DNA of 64,000 nt, taken from the NCBI GenBank assembly GCA_012845835.1, contig JABAKD010000017.1:9665942-9729941 (forward strand), in the 5' to 3' direction. Numbering within the stretch: position 1 is the stretch's first letter; every line of letters starts with the position of its first letter. This document shows positions 10,168-21,100 of the stretch, in pieces. This stretch comes from Undaria pinnatifida (Eukaryota > Sar > Phaeophyceae > Laminariales > Alariaceae). The notes beneath the pieces were generated by a model. It searched no databases. It saw only the letters and a list, made by a program, of their open reading frames with translations, and was not told the DNA's origin. A program made the translations under genes and the position numbers.

Positions 10168-12491
10168 AAACAACAACAACAACAAAAACAACAACAACAA
10201 CAACAACAACAAAAACAGCAGGACCTACTGGTGTTGCGGCGCTCAAAACTGCTTTGTACTTGAAACGGCTGCAGTGAAGGCTTCTACGAAATACTCGGGA
10301 AACACTCCAAGCAAGGGAAAACGTGCGCTGAAAAGGGTGTAGGGCTGAGTGTTCCACTCGAAAACCTATTAGCTTCGTGTCAGGCAAGGCAGATTAAGGC
10401 AAACTTTGCAGTCTGTCGACGACAAAAAAGTGCTGCCTCTCGACATCTCTGCTCTCCGACCTCACCTTAGTCGTGGTGTGGCCTGCCATGCGGATGGAAA
10501 CCCTTGCCGAAAAGTTGTTTGTCGCTTGCCCCATCGAGCTCAGAACACCGCGGACGGTCGGGTGCCGCTCTCCCTCTGTTGCACGTCACGCGGCAGCATG
10601 CAAAGTTCGTACGTGATATCATGAACAAAATCATAATGCATCATACAAATCATACAAATCATACCCAGTGAGATATCCGATTTAAGAGCGCCCACAATAA
10701 GACAAAGCGGATATTAGAGCGGTTTAACGCGCTTGTCACGCCTTGTGGCGCCTACTGAAACCTATATTATACCCAACCCTAGAATAGAGCTGCTCGAAGA
10801 TAAGAGCGGAAACACTGGCCCGTTCCAAGGGCTTAGATTGGGCACCCCACTGGAATACAAATCATACAGGTCATTCGCATCATACGAATAATACAAATCG
10901 TATTGTACATGCTATGCAAAGCATACGCAGTGAGGTAGGGTTCGGGTTAGTCGCGCTCCGGGCGAAACTTGTTGGCAGTAAATGGGCAGGAGTTGGGGTC
11001 ACCCTGTATGTTCTGGTTACACGAGTACCAAGCTACACCACGCGCGGTCAATTTATCCAGAACAAGGCCCTCGCGGACTAAATATCAGCACACTGCTTGG
11101 TGGCGAGGTCGCCCACAACTTGGTAGGGTCTGGTGTTGTCGGGGGCCTCGGAGGGCTTCGCCTTCTAAGCAGAACTCTTGAGCGGGCCCATCAAGCCGGA
11201 GTGCGTGTGCGGTGTGCGTAGCAAGTTCTTCGTATCTAGTGCGCTAGATAGATCTGAGCGCACAGACATCCGCACAAACGGTGCGTATGACCCTTTTGTG
11301 GAAGCTGATCCTGGAATTGTTCGCCTACTTCTACCTTTACCACCACCCGCACGCCCATCTACTTTTCCAGCACTGTTACTACCCCTTCAACGTTTTCATC
11401 CACCGTTATGATCGCCTCCACGTCGGCGTGTGCTATCATGGGCTAGGAGGACCTGACCCTTCTCAGTCTGCCGATAGATCTCTATCGCCTCTGACCGCCT
11501 TTCCGTGGGGTTTCTTCGCCGAAGCATGCCCCGGCCTCGGCTGCAAAGGTGAGCGCTGCGGATCCGTCGGCTCAGCACCGTAGCGCCTGGGCGAGACTTC
11601 GATGGAGGAATCTACGACGAAATTTCCGAAAAATCATTCTCTGAGAATGGGTTGGCGCATGGCCTCACGACAGGGCCTACTTCTTCCGATATTTGTTTGA
11701 GGTGCGTCCTCTCTGGCCTGCAATCCGCGGGGGGCGTTCGCTAACCTTCCGGCGCCGCCGATGTGGGAGCCTGCGCGGGCGGCTGTGTGCTCAGATCTAG
11801 GACATAATGGGAATGCCACGAAAAAATTGCCATCCAGGCTTCGTGGAGAACTTGGACGAGTACGATCTACAGATCTACATGTACCAGCTATATTCGTACA
11901 CGTACGTGTGTACAGCAGCAGCTGACGTACACCGTTTTGCGGGGCTTCGTATGATATGTACGACAGCAGCTGTGGTGATCGCTTGCCTACGTACCTGGTA
12001 CGAAGCTCAATTGCGCCGCATTTAAAGTGGCGATTTGCGGTACTCCTACGATACATATGAATACCATGCCAAATCATACGTAGCAGAGGGTTACGGACAC
12101 ATCGGCGTAAAGCGCCGGCTCTAGGGCTCCTCTAAGGCAAATAAATGTTCTCAACGCAGACTGTCCACAAGCGACTTGTGTCGCTGGCAGCTGGGGGCTG
12201 GGTGTGTCCTGGACATGCAAAACATCAAACATCCACCAAGGGTGTGTATGATACTGTGCCGCGCATCAAAATATTCGGATATATAAGGAGTATATGTAAT
12301 TCATATTAATATTAAAATAATCCTTACATTTACGTCCATAGAGGTATACCATATCGCAGTGGTAACTTTTTTCTAACTGCGGAAGTATCAACATCCTTCG
12401 ACTCCATACCGAATTTAAGGCGTTTCGCGACGGGCTTGGCCAGCGTCTTGACCGTCAAGCTGAACAGCTTCATCATCGGAACAGCCACCAT
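9548..12491 (-). CDS. OPA3-like mitochondrial protein (four exons)
   Basis: The predicted protein has 137 residues. Exons are 12491-12410, 10575-10466, 9822-9735 and 9681-9548, with phases agreeing at every junction and a stop at 9548-9550. Exon 1 begins MVAVPMMKLFSLTVKTLAKP, the typical OPA3 opening of an amphipathic helix followed by a K-P-x-A-x-R-L-K motif. Exon 2 carries the family's HP..R....MGQA and S-I-R-M-A-G-H-T motifs. Exon 3 has IKPLEEDKAVRAGGDLLAEG, matching the conserved I/V-R-P-L-x-E-x-x-A ... G-E-x-F-x-F block. OPA3 proteins act at mitochondrial membranes and affect mitochondrial shape and lipid metabolism. The C-terminal exon is unusual: it is polar and lacks the usual hydrophobic end and E-Y motif, so its boundary is the least certain. 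It is tandem with the minus-strand gene at 14.5 kb. Confidence 0.85.
9905..10023. repeat. Echo of OPA3 exon 3 acceptor region, then CCCTAA repeat
   Basis: About 9945-10005 copies 9820-9880, i.e. the last bases of the intron and the edge of exon 3 (both contain CCAGACACGCGT and end GTTAAGGCCAA). It is followed at 10006-10023 by three CCCTAA units, an interstitial telomere-type motif. Confidence 0.65.
10024..10220. repeat. CAA microsatellite
   Basis: This is an almost uninterrupted CAA/AAC triplet tract with a short CAC block near 10090-10110, inside OPA3 intron 2. The long open frames across it are compositional artefacts. Confidence 0.95.
10576..12409. other. OPA3 intron 1
   Basis: No further OPA3 exon was found. 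10620-10935 holds degenerate CATACAAAT units. A plus-strand open frame at 10982-11221 has no supporting motif. 11850-12080 is rich in short GTAC-containing palindromes. The intron ends at the exon 1 donor G/gtatgg. Confidence 0.6.
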
Positions 12492-14456
12492 GCTTACAGC
12501 CGCCACCAGCACCACCAGGACAGAGGAGGAGGACTCGGCAACTGGCTACTGTCTCGAGAACGCCCCCTATCCCCTCCAACCCGCGCATTAAACATGAATG
12601 GAACCCCCCAGCTGAGATAACGTTTACACATGGGGTGGACTCGAGGACTACACTGCGTTGGACTTGCTCGCCGTTGACAGACGATGGAGACCCGAGAAAC
12701 CATGGGAATCTCTCGTGTAGAAGCTCTGTCTCAAGATCCTGAGATTGCCACCAGCGAGTGTCGTATAGAAGGACTGTACTGGGCGGCCGACGCCAGGCTA
12801 GAAAAGCAGTGCCATGGCAATACACGCAGCAGACGGCGTGAGGACGGGTCACCCCCAGGGCTAGCGGTGCTGCTGTTGATGTCGCTGTGGCTATGGCCTT
12901 GCAGTGCGTTTAGCCCTCGCTGGTCGGCAGGGGGGGGGTCATCGTTGCTAGGGAACCCCCTGCAGCAGTCGCAGCCACCGGTAAAGTGGCGCAGCAGGTG
13001 GCCAGGGTCAGCTGCTGGTGTGCAGCACCGCGGAGATTTGCTCGGGAGCGCGACGTCAGGTATACCAGTATGATTTATCATGAACGCGTGTCTAACGTCT
13101 ACCAGGCTGTAGATCAATAACATACCAGGTACGAAGTACGATCACAGGTGGCGTGTTGTTGACGTTGTGCCCATCGCCTTGACCTAATATATTAATAGTC
13201 CATGGTCACTACACGTAACCCTAACCCTAGCCGTGAGACAGGCTCCAATAACCGTGCCTGTCCGTCTGTCTGTGTCTAACTACAACGGGCACCGCTACGC
13301 TCGGTTTTGGTTGGCTGTGTGTAGATGCGGGGTGTGGGTTTGGCCGTAGCTATGGAGTGACCTGTGCTTGAATGTTGTGCCTTGTTAAGGCTCTATTGAT
13401 GGGTTGACTCGGCCGGCTTGGATGCTGTGCTTGGAAAGACTACCATAGGTTGTATTTCGATTACTGGGGCTTGGAAAGACTCTAGGTTGACTGAGCAACT
13501 TATAAGATGTCCCTGCTGGTAAATGGCTACCTGGTACCTTTAGAGGATTCACGATCTGCCTTCAATTACCACTGCCTGTGTGATGCGTTGCCGGTGTGAG
13601 GCTGCTCGCGTTCATGAAACATACCTGACTAGCGGTACGGCCGCGGCTCCACCCGTGGCGTTAGATCTACGTTGCCCGTTCTGCTGTAGTGGTATAATAG
13701 GGTAAGGTATATTAGTGCTCGTACTCGCAGCGTGCTGTGATGTAACGAAAGCGTCAGGAGCTTTGGGGTGGAGTCCAAACAGCCGTTACATTTCCGCGGT
13801 CACGCACGGCCAAGGCTCCGCCCGTGACGCTAAGTCTGCGTTGCCCATATAGGGGTAAGCAAGCGTACGGGTGGGTCACAGGATCACTCCAGAATACAAG
13901 GGCTTCGCTCGCGGGCGGCTGGGCGCCGCCCGCTACGCTTGCGGAAGGAGGAATGGACATTCAGTGGGAAGGCGGAAAAGAAGCACAAATGGCGCAACTG
14001 GCGACTTGAAAATGCCAAGAGGTCAATATATAGTTCAACGGTACAGGATAGAGACGATTATGATTATGAGTTCGTTATTATTATCCATTCGCCCAGTCCA
14101 TGATGGACACGTCGGAGGACTTGCTTGGCATATCCTTCCACCTCTCAGGTAGCACCTGTAAACTCATTAATAGCTCTCTCTAAGTCGATCATCAATAATA
14201 AATTATCGCAGTGCATAAACACCAGGCACGCGCTTGTCGAGGATAGAGACAGGAAAACTACAACTTAAGATGTAAAGGAGCGCAGTGCCAAAAAAAACAT
14301 GCTGGAAGCAGAAACTTGAACGCACACACCGCAAACATGTGAAGTACATTTGTATTCCTGAAAGACGAAGAGCACGCATTTAAATTTAGGCATAGTTCTT
14401 AAAAAACGATGCTGGTATAATAAACCACAACTCAACGTTCTATAAAGAACGTGCTG
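12492..14456. other. Intergenic: OPA3 promoter side and 3' flank of next gene
   Basis: No gene is supported. Features seen are two CCCTAA units at about 13216-13227, and an approximate duplication of a GC-rich segment (13640-13675 and 13795-13850, both containing GCTCC.CCCGTG.CG and CTGCGTTGCCC). The OPA3 5' end should lie just above 12491. Confidence 0.5.
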
Positions 14457-16790
14457 TCAACTTTGCTTCCGAAGGAGCATGCAGGCTTGCTTGGACTCTT
14501 CCTCCTCAGCGGAGGTACCCAGCACCTTGCACTCTTGTTTTTTGTCGATGATCTTGTGGATCTGTCCACAAACGTTGAAGCATGGCGGGAGGACGTCGAT
14601 AAGTATGTGTAAAAAAGTATTCGTACTTCTCTCCAGCAGACGTCGTAACCATCCAAATTATTGGAGCTCCTTTCGTTGTTAGTAATTGTTGTGGTATTGT
14701 TGTACTTGCTCTTGGTACTCGGAAAAAGAGCCGCACTTCATAGACTATATCCGCACGCCATCCCCTAGTCTTGAGCAAGAGACATGGATGTTTCGACTCG
14801 TGACACATAGGGCGCAAGATAAGAGTAGAACGTACCTCGATGTCGAACGCCCTCGTGGCACCGTGGAAATGGAATGCGGGATGTATATCGAGCAAGTGGT
14901 CGCCTGCCTTCTTCAGGAGGTCACCGACCTTGATGTCGCCGGTGAACTTCGTGTTTATGTCCTCGCCGACTTGGCGGCCCTCGGCGGCTGCTTCGCAGGG
15001 CTTCTGCAAACGACAACAACGGATGGGAATACCTTGCGGTCAGTGAATGTTCAAAATAGTAAGGCCACGTAGCTGTCGTCGATTTCCAAAGTTTGAAAGG
15101 AAGTCGTACAATTTAACACTGCTGTTGTAATGAAGGCGGTCGTTTATGGGCAAAGCCCTGCCTGGTACCACAACGTTGCTAACACCTATGAAACCACCAC
15201 TGGGACAGGAACGAACGGGATTCACAGTCGCAACTGGTAAGCGTAAGCCCCGGTATACTGCTATATAAGGCCTACCGGCGGAATACCGACAACGAAGGGT
15301 AAGAGACAGTACCTGCTGTATATATTGTTCGGTACTACTCTATTACTGCTGCTATCAACACTATTACGACCGACGTGTACTGCGATTCCTGAAGAGGTTG
15401 CGCACCCTACTTGTACTCGTTAATATAAAGAGTTAATGTGGTTGTATGAAAAATGAGTAACAACAGTAGTAGTACACCGCGTCACTACATGAACAACTCG
15501 CTAACCCCAATCACGGGACTGCTCTCCAGCATCACCCAGGTTAACTTCAGCTTCTGTTTACTGCTATATATCAACCTCCAGTGTGTACTGCGACTGGTGC
15601 TGAGGTATCATGCTGCTGTGTTATTCATCACTGCATGGACCACTTTTACAACCCTGGCTGACCCTCGTGATGAGACTTGCCCGTTTTCATTGCGTCTTAC
15701 ATGTATAGATACCACGTAGTCGTAGTCTTACATCCAAAACGTTGTTTATATCACAGCACAAAGCGTCACTGCATGGACCACTTGTCCAACCCCCGCTTAC
15801 CCCGATGACGGGACTGCCCCGTACTCGTAGTCGTACATACATGAAGTGTGTTTGGCTGTACGTATGAAAAAGAAATCGCATCACACAGCGTCACTGATAG
15901 GTCTACTCGTAGACCTGAGTACTTGCACAATTCCCGCTTATACCTCGATGACATGACTGCCCCGTACACGTACTCGTGCATGCAAAAGTGTGTTTGTATG
16001 CATGAAAAAGAAATCACAGCACACAACTGCGTAGACAACTAGTACAACATGCTTACCCCGACGACGGGACTGCCCTCCGTGACCACCAAGGCGAACTTGA
16101 GTTTGTTCAGGCTACGCGTCCCCAAGCACAGCTTCCACACCGTGTGGTAGTTCGACCACGCTGGTGTAGCACACACATGCTACAGCAGACGTTGCAGACA
16201 GGCACACAAGGTCAAACAATGTAAATTTCAATGTGCATCATTATTGGAAACAGGATTCGCTTGAGTTCACCAACACCCAAAACCACATACATGCATACTG
16301 GTAGTCTATTGCGCACAACATGCAGCACACAACTCTCAACATCATCAGTAGTATAGTAGCTGACAGCAAACATCAAATTCCAACAACACGAAGAAATGAA
16401 ACTCACGTTTCGTCAAGCTCTCAGCTCCTTCGTTAGGGACGCCGATCGAAGGTGAATCACAGGTGTCCGCGTCACACCAGTCACCCACACGAGGGTTGTC
16501 GCCGCTTCCCAAGTGCTTCTTGTTAAGGTTACATGAAAAGCTTGGCACGTGGAAGGCTCGTCACTCCTGCAGGTGTCGCAGACAGCGTCCTGGGAACTCC
16601 TGTTTTTCCTATTTCGTGCGATGAGGAAACCGTCACAACCCTTGCTCGGGCACGGCCAGTCAGGATTGCCAGAAGAAGCTGAGTCCCGTTCTTGCCCGAC
16701 CAGCTTCCACACGCCTGATCCTGAACCTCCACCACCCCCACTGCTGTTGGCGGAGCCTCCTCCCGCACTAGCCTTGGTCCGCTTCGCAAA
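14457..16790 (-). CDS. Unidentified protein, possible RanBP2-type zinc finger at N-terminus
   Basis: The 3' half is well supported. Exon 16160-16057 includes TVWKLCLGTRSLNKLKFALV and SPVVG and ends at donor GGG/gtaagc. Exon 15003-14836 starts KPCEAAAEGRQVGEDINTKF and ends DIE/gtacgt. The last exon, 14561-14457, runs from IHKIIDKKQECKVLG to a stop. These join in phase, and exon 16160-16057 also joins in phase to a donor at 16407 (AAAC/gtgagt). Upstream of that, 16548-16407 includes GDWCDADTCDSP. 16790-16550 includes DWPCPSKGC and VCDTC, a C-x4-C ... C-x2-C pattern that resembles a RanBP2 finger with a long middle. These two parts are in different frames, and their junction is not resolved. I do not recognise the rest of the protein. 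Copies of the exon at 16057 lie downstream in the intron. Confidence 0.5.
15490..15980. repeat. Three echoes of the 16057-16160 exon end plus donor
   Basis: On the minus strand, segments near 15550-15496, 15825-15795 and 15975-15945 repeat the exon end that encodes SPVVG, with the following splice donor region (plus-strand form CCCCGATGACGGGACTGCC or close). The longest also repeats the preceding K-L-K-x-x-x-V part. Confidence 0.7.
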
Positions 16791-16796
16791 TTGCAA

Positions 16797-17574
16797 ATTT
16801 CAACTTCAAATTGTTATTGCCGATCCGGCAAATTTCAAATTCAAATTGTTTGCAGCCGTCAACGGCAATTCCCTCCCAACAGCCAGCAATTGGCCAACTT
16901 CAAAAGTAAAAGTACAAAAAAGAAGTTGCTGAAAAAGCAAAATAAAAATATCAGAGCAAGCAGTGAAGATGAGAGAATGGCAGCTAAGTAAGAATGAGAC
17001 TAGGGAAAGCAAGGAAGGCAAGGAACTTCGGGACGGTTCTTTTCCCCAGCAACTAATTTTCTTTTCGGCAATTACGGGCTGAGAAGGGCTGAGAGGGGGG
17101 AGGATATGCCGAGCGAGACGTCCGACGGGGGCGAGGTCTAGGTATATAGTTGTATATGTATGACCTAAAACACTGACTGGCTAACTGGCCTTGCCATTAG
17201 GTCCCTGCATCTCCGAAAAGGAGGGGCTTTGGTGACAGAGGAAACGCGACCCAAAATCTATTGGCAGAGCCAAAGAATGCAGAGCCAACTAATGATGATG
17301 GGTTGGCACTTGGGTATGTCCGTGCACACCTGATATGTTGTATTTTACGTGTTTTTTTGTCTCTAGTGGTGTTCTCGCTGGCCGGGCCACTGGCCGGTCG
17401 AGAATGCTGTACACCATAGATAGGGCATGGTTGCTGAGGTGTAGGATGTGGCTGGCGCGTGCGTACGTGTCAGGTTTTGGCTGTACGTAAAGCACGTACC
17501 TACCTGGTACGTAGGTGTCATACCTGATGCCCTACTACGCGCACATATGATACTTTGCTCTCTTTGACCTGTCC
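16797..17574. other. Probable divergent promoter region
   Basis: The stretch lies between the 5' end of the minus-strand gene and the presumed 5' part of the plus-strand PRORP gene. It includes an A/T-rich part at 16790-16950 and no supported exon, although a 5' PRORP exon could be hidden here. Confidence 0.4.
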
Positions 17575-18136
17575 TTGTTTGTCACCAAGTACCAAGATGC
17601 ATCACTACACCGCTGTCCTAACGTGGCCTTTCCTGAAACGCTTGGAAAAACTTGGCTTCCGACTTTTACTGTAGATGCCACTAGGAAGACCAACACCGAC
17701 GCTGGTAGCCTAACAGGATTGGCGTCGTCGACACAAGATGGGGAGCAGCACGAGCCGCGTCTGCAACAAGAACACGAACGTGAACGACGACTTCTGGAAC
17801 GACCAATTCCGCAACGACCAACCCAGCAACGACCAGCTCAGCAACGACCAACTCAGCAACGACCAGTTCAGCAACCAACGCAACAACGACCAACACATCA
17901 ACTACAAGCCGATCAACCACCAACCCAACAACGACCTACCCAACAACGACCAACACAACAGCGAACAGCCCAGCAGCCACTATCCCAACGACGATCGCCT
18001 CAGCAACGACCACCTCAACAGTCACGTCCCGACGAAGTTGTGGCCATCTCCATAGAGTCCATAGCCACCACACTAGAGAGTGGTCAGCGCCAATCTACCC
18101 CCGCCCCCCCCTACCCTACTCTGCAGCAACAGCGGC

Positions 18137-18176
<40 letters not shown>

Positions 18177-21100
18177 AGCCTGGGAAATCTCTCAAGCTAG
18201 GCAAGAAGCGGCGGGCAACGGAGCGAGGAATCCACGAGAATTGGGAGGGGGGATGGGGGCGGGTACAGAAAGAGCGGGGAAAGCTATTGGGCAGCTGCAG
18301 GGAGCGGGCGGTGGCGGCGGTGGTGGCGGCGGCGGCGGGGGGGGGGGGAATAAGTGAGATGCGGTGTTTCCTGACGCGACGTTTGCATTGCGTATCATGC
18401 CATTCGTCTATTAATATCAAGTCGTGAGAAAACACTGTTCGGTGTGTAGGGTAAATATTTTTTTGCAGCGTGTTTGGGTTGAACTCATTGATCCGATTGG
18501 TCGTTTCGCAAACGGAGACGTTTTACGTACAGGTTTGACTGCTCGCCAGCTTTTTTTGAATGTTTTTTTTTCTTGAACGAGCTAACTATTTTGATTGGTG
18601 GTGGGAAGAAGTTTTCTCTGGTCTCGATTTGTTTTTGATGTGCCGTTTCTCAAAACGATAACGATTCGCTCATTGTTTTGATTAGTTGTATACTTCTCAA
18701 GTATACGATGTTTCAGTTGGTCGTTTTCGAGATGAATATTTTTTTCGCTAAGTGTTTTTGGTAGTGGCAGTGCTTTAATAATGGTTGGCCGCAAACTGTT
18801 TTGATTGGCTGCCTCTGAAACGAAGCGGTTTCGCTACTTGTTTTTACCTGTTTTGACAGGGTGTCGATGAAAAAGCGCCGGGCAAGGAAGAAAGACGAGA
18901 CGCCAGAGGAGAAGCGCTTGCAGAACGAAGTCGCACAGTGAGTCGCCCCGTGATGGCATTAATGGTCTTCTTTTTTTTCTTCATTTTTGTCTCTCCTTAG
19001 TTGTTTGCTCCCTAGCCGACTTCCCACTATCGAAATGAAGCGTATTTTGGGTACCATGCGATTAAATGTGGGTACCAAGCCACCGAAGTCGGTGCTCTGT
19101 ACTCGCCCCTTCTACAAAAGTACAGTAAATCGCTTTTTTTTAATTAGATGCAGTTGAGGTAGATTGGTGGCCTGGTATGCATTACTCCAAAGGGCATTTT
19201 AAGGTCGGCCAGCGACAACAATCGACCTTCCTGTAATAAAAACTGAGAGTTAAATTGTACGAAAAATGAAGAATGCGAAAATGCGAGAATATCCCTGGCA
19301 CCATTCGGGAACACCCCCACTGATGACAGGGTAAATGACACCCACTGCCTACCATTTTATTCTCCATTTCGTTCGCGTATTACTCCGAGCTCAAAAAATA
19401 ATTATCTGCGTAGAGCGCCTAACGGCGTGGGTAGGCGTTATTCGATACAATTCGCCGAGGGAAGAAGCGGCTCAAGTCTTCTCGCTGTTAAAACGAAGGC
19501 GCGTACCGTAGCGTGGAGGGGGGGGAAGAGCCTGCTTAATAGTGACCCTGTGGATCTAAGTAACGGCTAGGGAGGGAGAACGAGAAAAAATCTGCGTAAG
19601 ATAGCGTATGGGATGAGCAACAATAAAAATTGGTAGTCCGTTTGGGATCCAGATCCAGAGACAAAATATCGCAAGCGTGATCTCATCAACCGTCCTTCAT
19701 GTTATGAACGCGCCGTTCCAGTAGTATCGTGCAGCTCGCGTGTGGTGAAAATCCTTGCGTTGACGTTCGGATATTGCATCTGTTCACCTCTGCCCCAGCA
19801 GCCCGGGTTGGTGCGTATGGTCGATGCTCCGTAAGGTTCATTTAGTTTGGATACGTTTTCCCTGTACGTAAAGCATCGAAGGGGTCATTAGAGAGAAACT
19901 ACTCTTGAGTAGTGACGACTTCATTTTGCAGTGTTATGGTACTAACCATGCGTTTGGTGCTGACACTGCCGTCATTTCCCAGGGAGCTTAAGGCGGGCTC
20001 TGCCTCCGGCGCCCTAGATAAGTTTAACAGAGCTTTAGCGGCGGGTGTGAGTTTGCGGTCGAATCTATTGTGCGGCGTATTGAACGAGTGCGCTAAAGCG
20101 GGCTGGATGGATGACTGCATGAGGGTATGCAGCGAAATGAAAGGTGGGTTATATTACTGATTTCGATATTTGTTATTTCATTATTCGGAATTTAATGTTC
20201 GACGATTTTGTAGGGCTTATAACCACCGCTGTAGCTGTCGCTATAACGGCCTCCATCCTTAACGACAGCAAGGGGTATGTTGGTTGAGCAGAACACTCTC
20301 GTACCCCTCATCCGTGGGATGATTAACCGCTGGAACCGCCTTCATACCCGCCGCTATAACCGCCGCTGTAAACATCGCTGTAACCGCTGTAACTTCAGCT
20401 ATTATCGCTGTAACCGTCACTGTAACCACCGCTATATCGCCTCCGTACCGCAACAAGGGGTATGGTGACCGAGGGGAACACTTTCGTGCCCCTCATCTTT
20501 GGGAGGATTGGCCGCTTTGGCCGCCGCTGTAACCGTCGCGCTATAACCGCCACTATTTCTGCCGCCGTAACCGCCGCTGTAACCGTTGCTGTATTCCGCC
20601 GCTTTAACGGCTGTATCCGCCGACATAAAGCGATGTAACGGCCGCTATAACCGCCGCTGTAGCCGCCTCCACCCATGGCCACAGTAAGGAGCATGGTGAT
20701 GAAGGGGAACAACTCTGTGCCCCTCACCCGTGGGATGGTTAACCCCTGCATCTGCCGCTATAAACGCCGTTGAAACCGCTACAACCTCCCCTGTAACCGC
20801 TGTAACCGCGACTGTAGTCGCCGTTACAGTCACCTCCATAAACACGGCAGGGGGTGTGATTGAGGAGGATACCATCGTGCCCCTCATCCGTGGCGTGGTT
20901 ATCGACCTTGTCCGCAGACGTATCAAAATTCCGGTATTTCGATACGTCGAAGCAATCGACACGATATCCAACCTAACAACTGCCGCTGTACCCGCCTCTG
21001 TGCCCACAGCAAGGGGTATGGTGGTCGCGGAAGAAAACACCTTTGTGCCCGTCGTCCGTATCTGCCGCTGTAATGTAACCGTCGCTGTGCTAATCGCAGT

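Noticed and set aside
9905-10387. Polyasparagine and polyvaline frames on both strands
   Set aside because: They are a product of the CAA microsatellite inside OPA3 intron 2.
10982-11221. Plus-strand frame with G-G-L-G-G-L and R-T-L-E-R motifs
   Set aside because: It lies inside OPA3 intron 1, matches no family I know, and has no neighbouring exon in phase.
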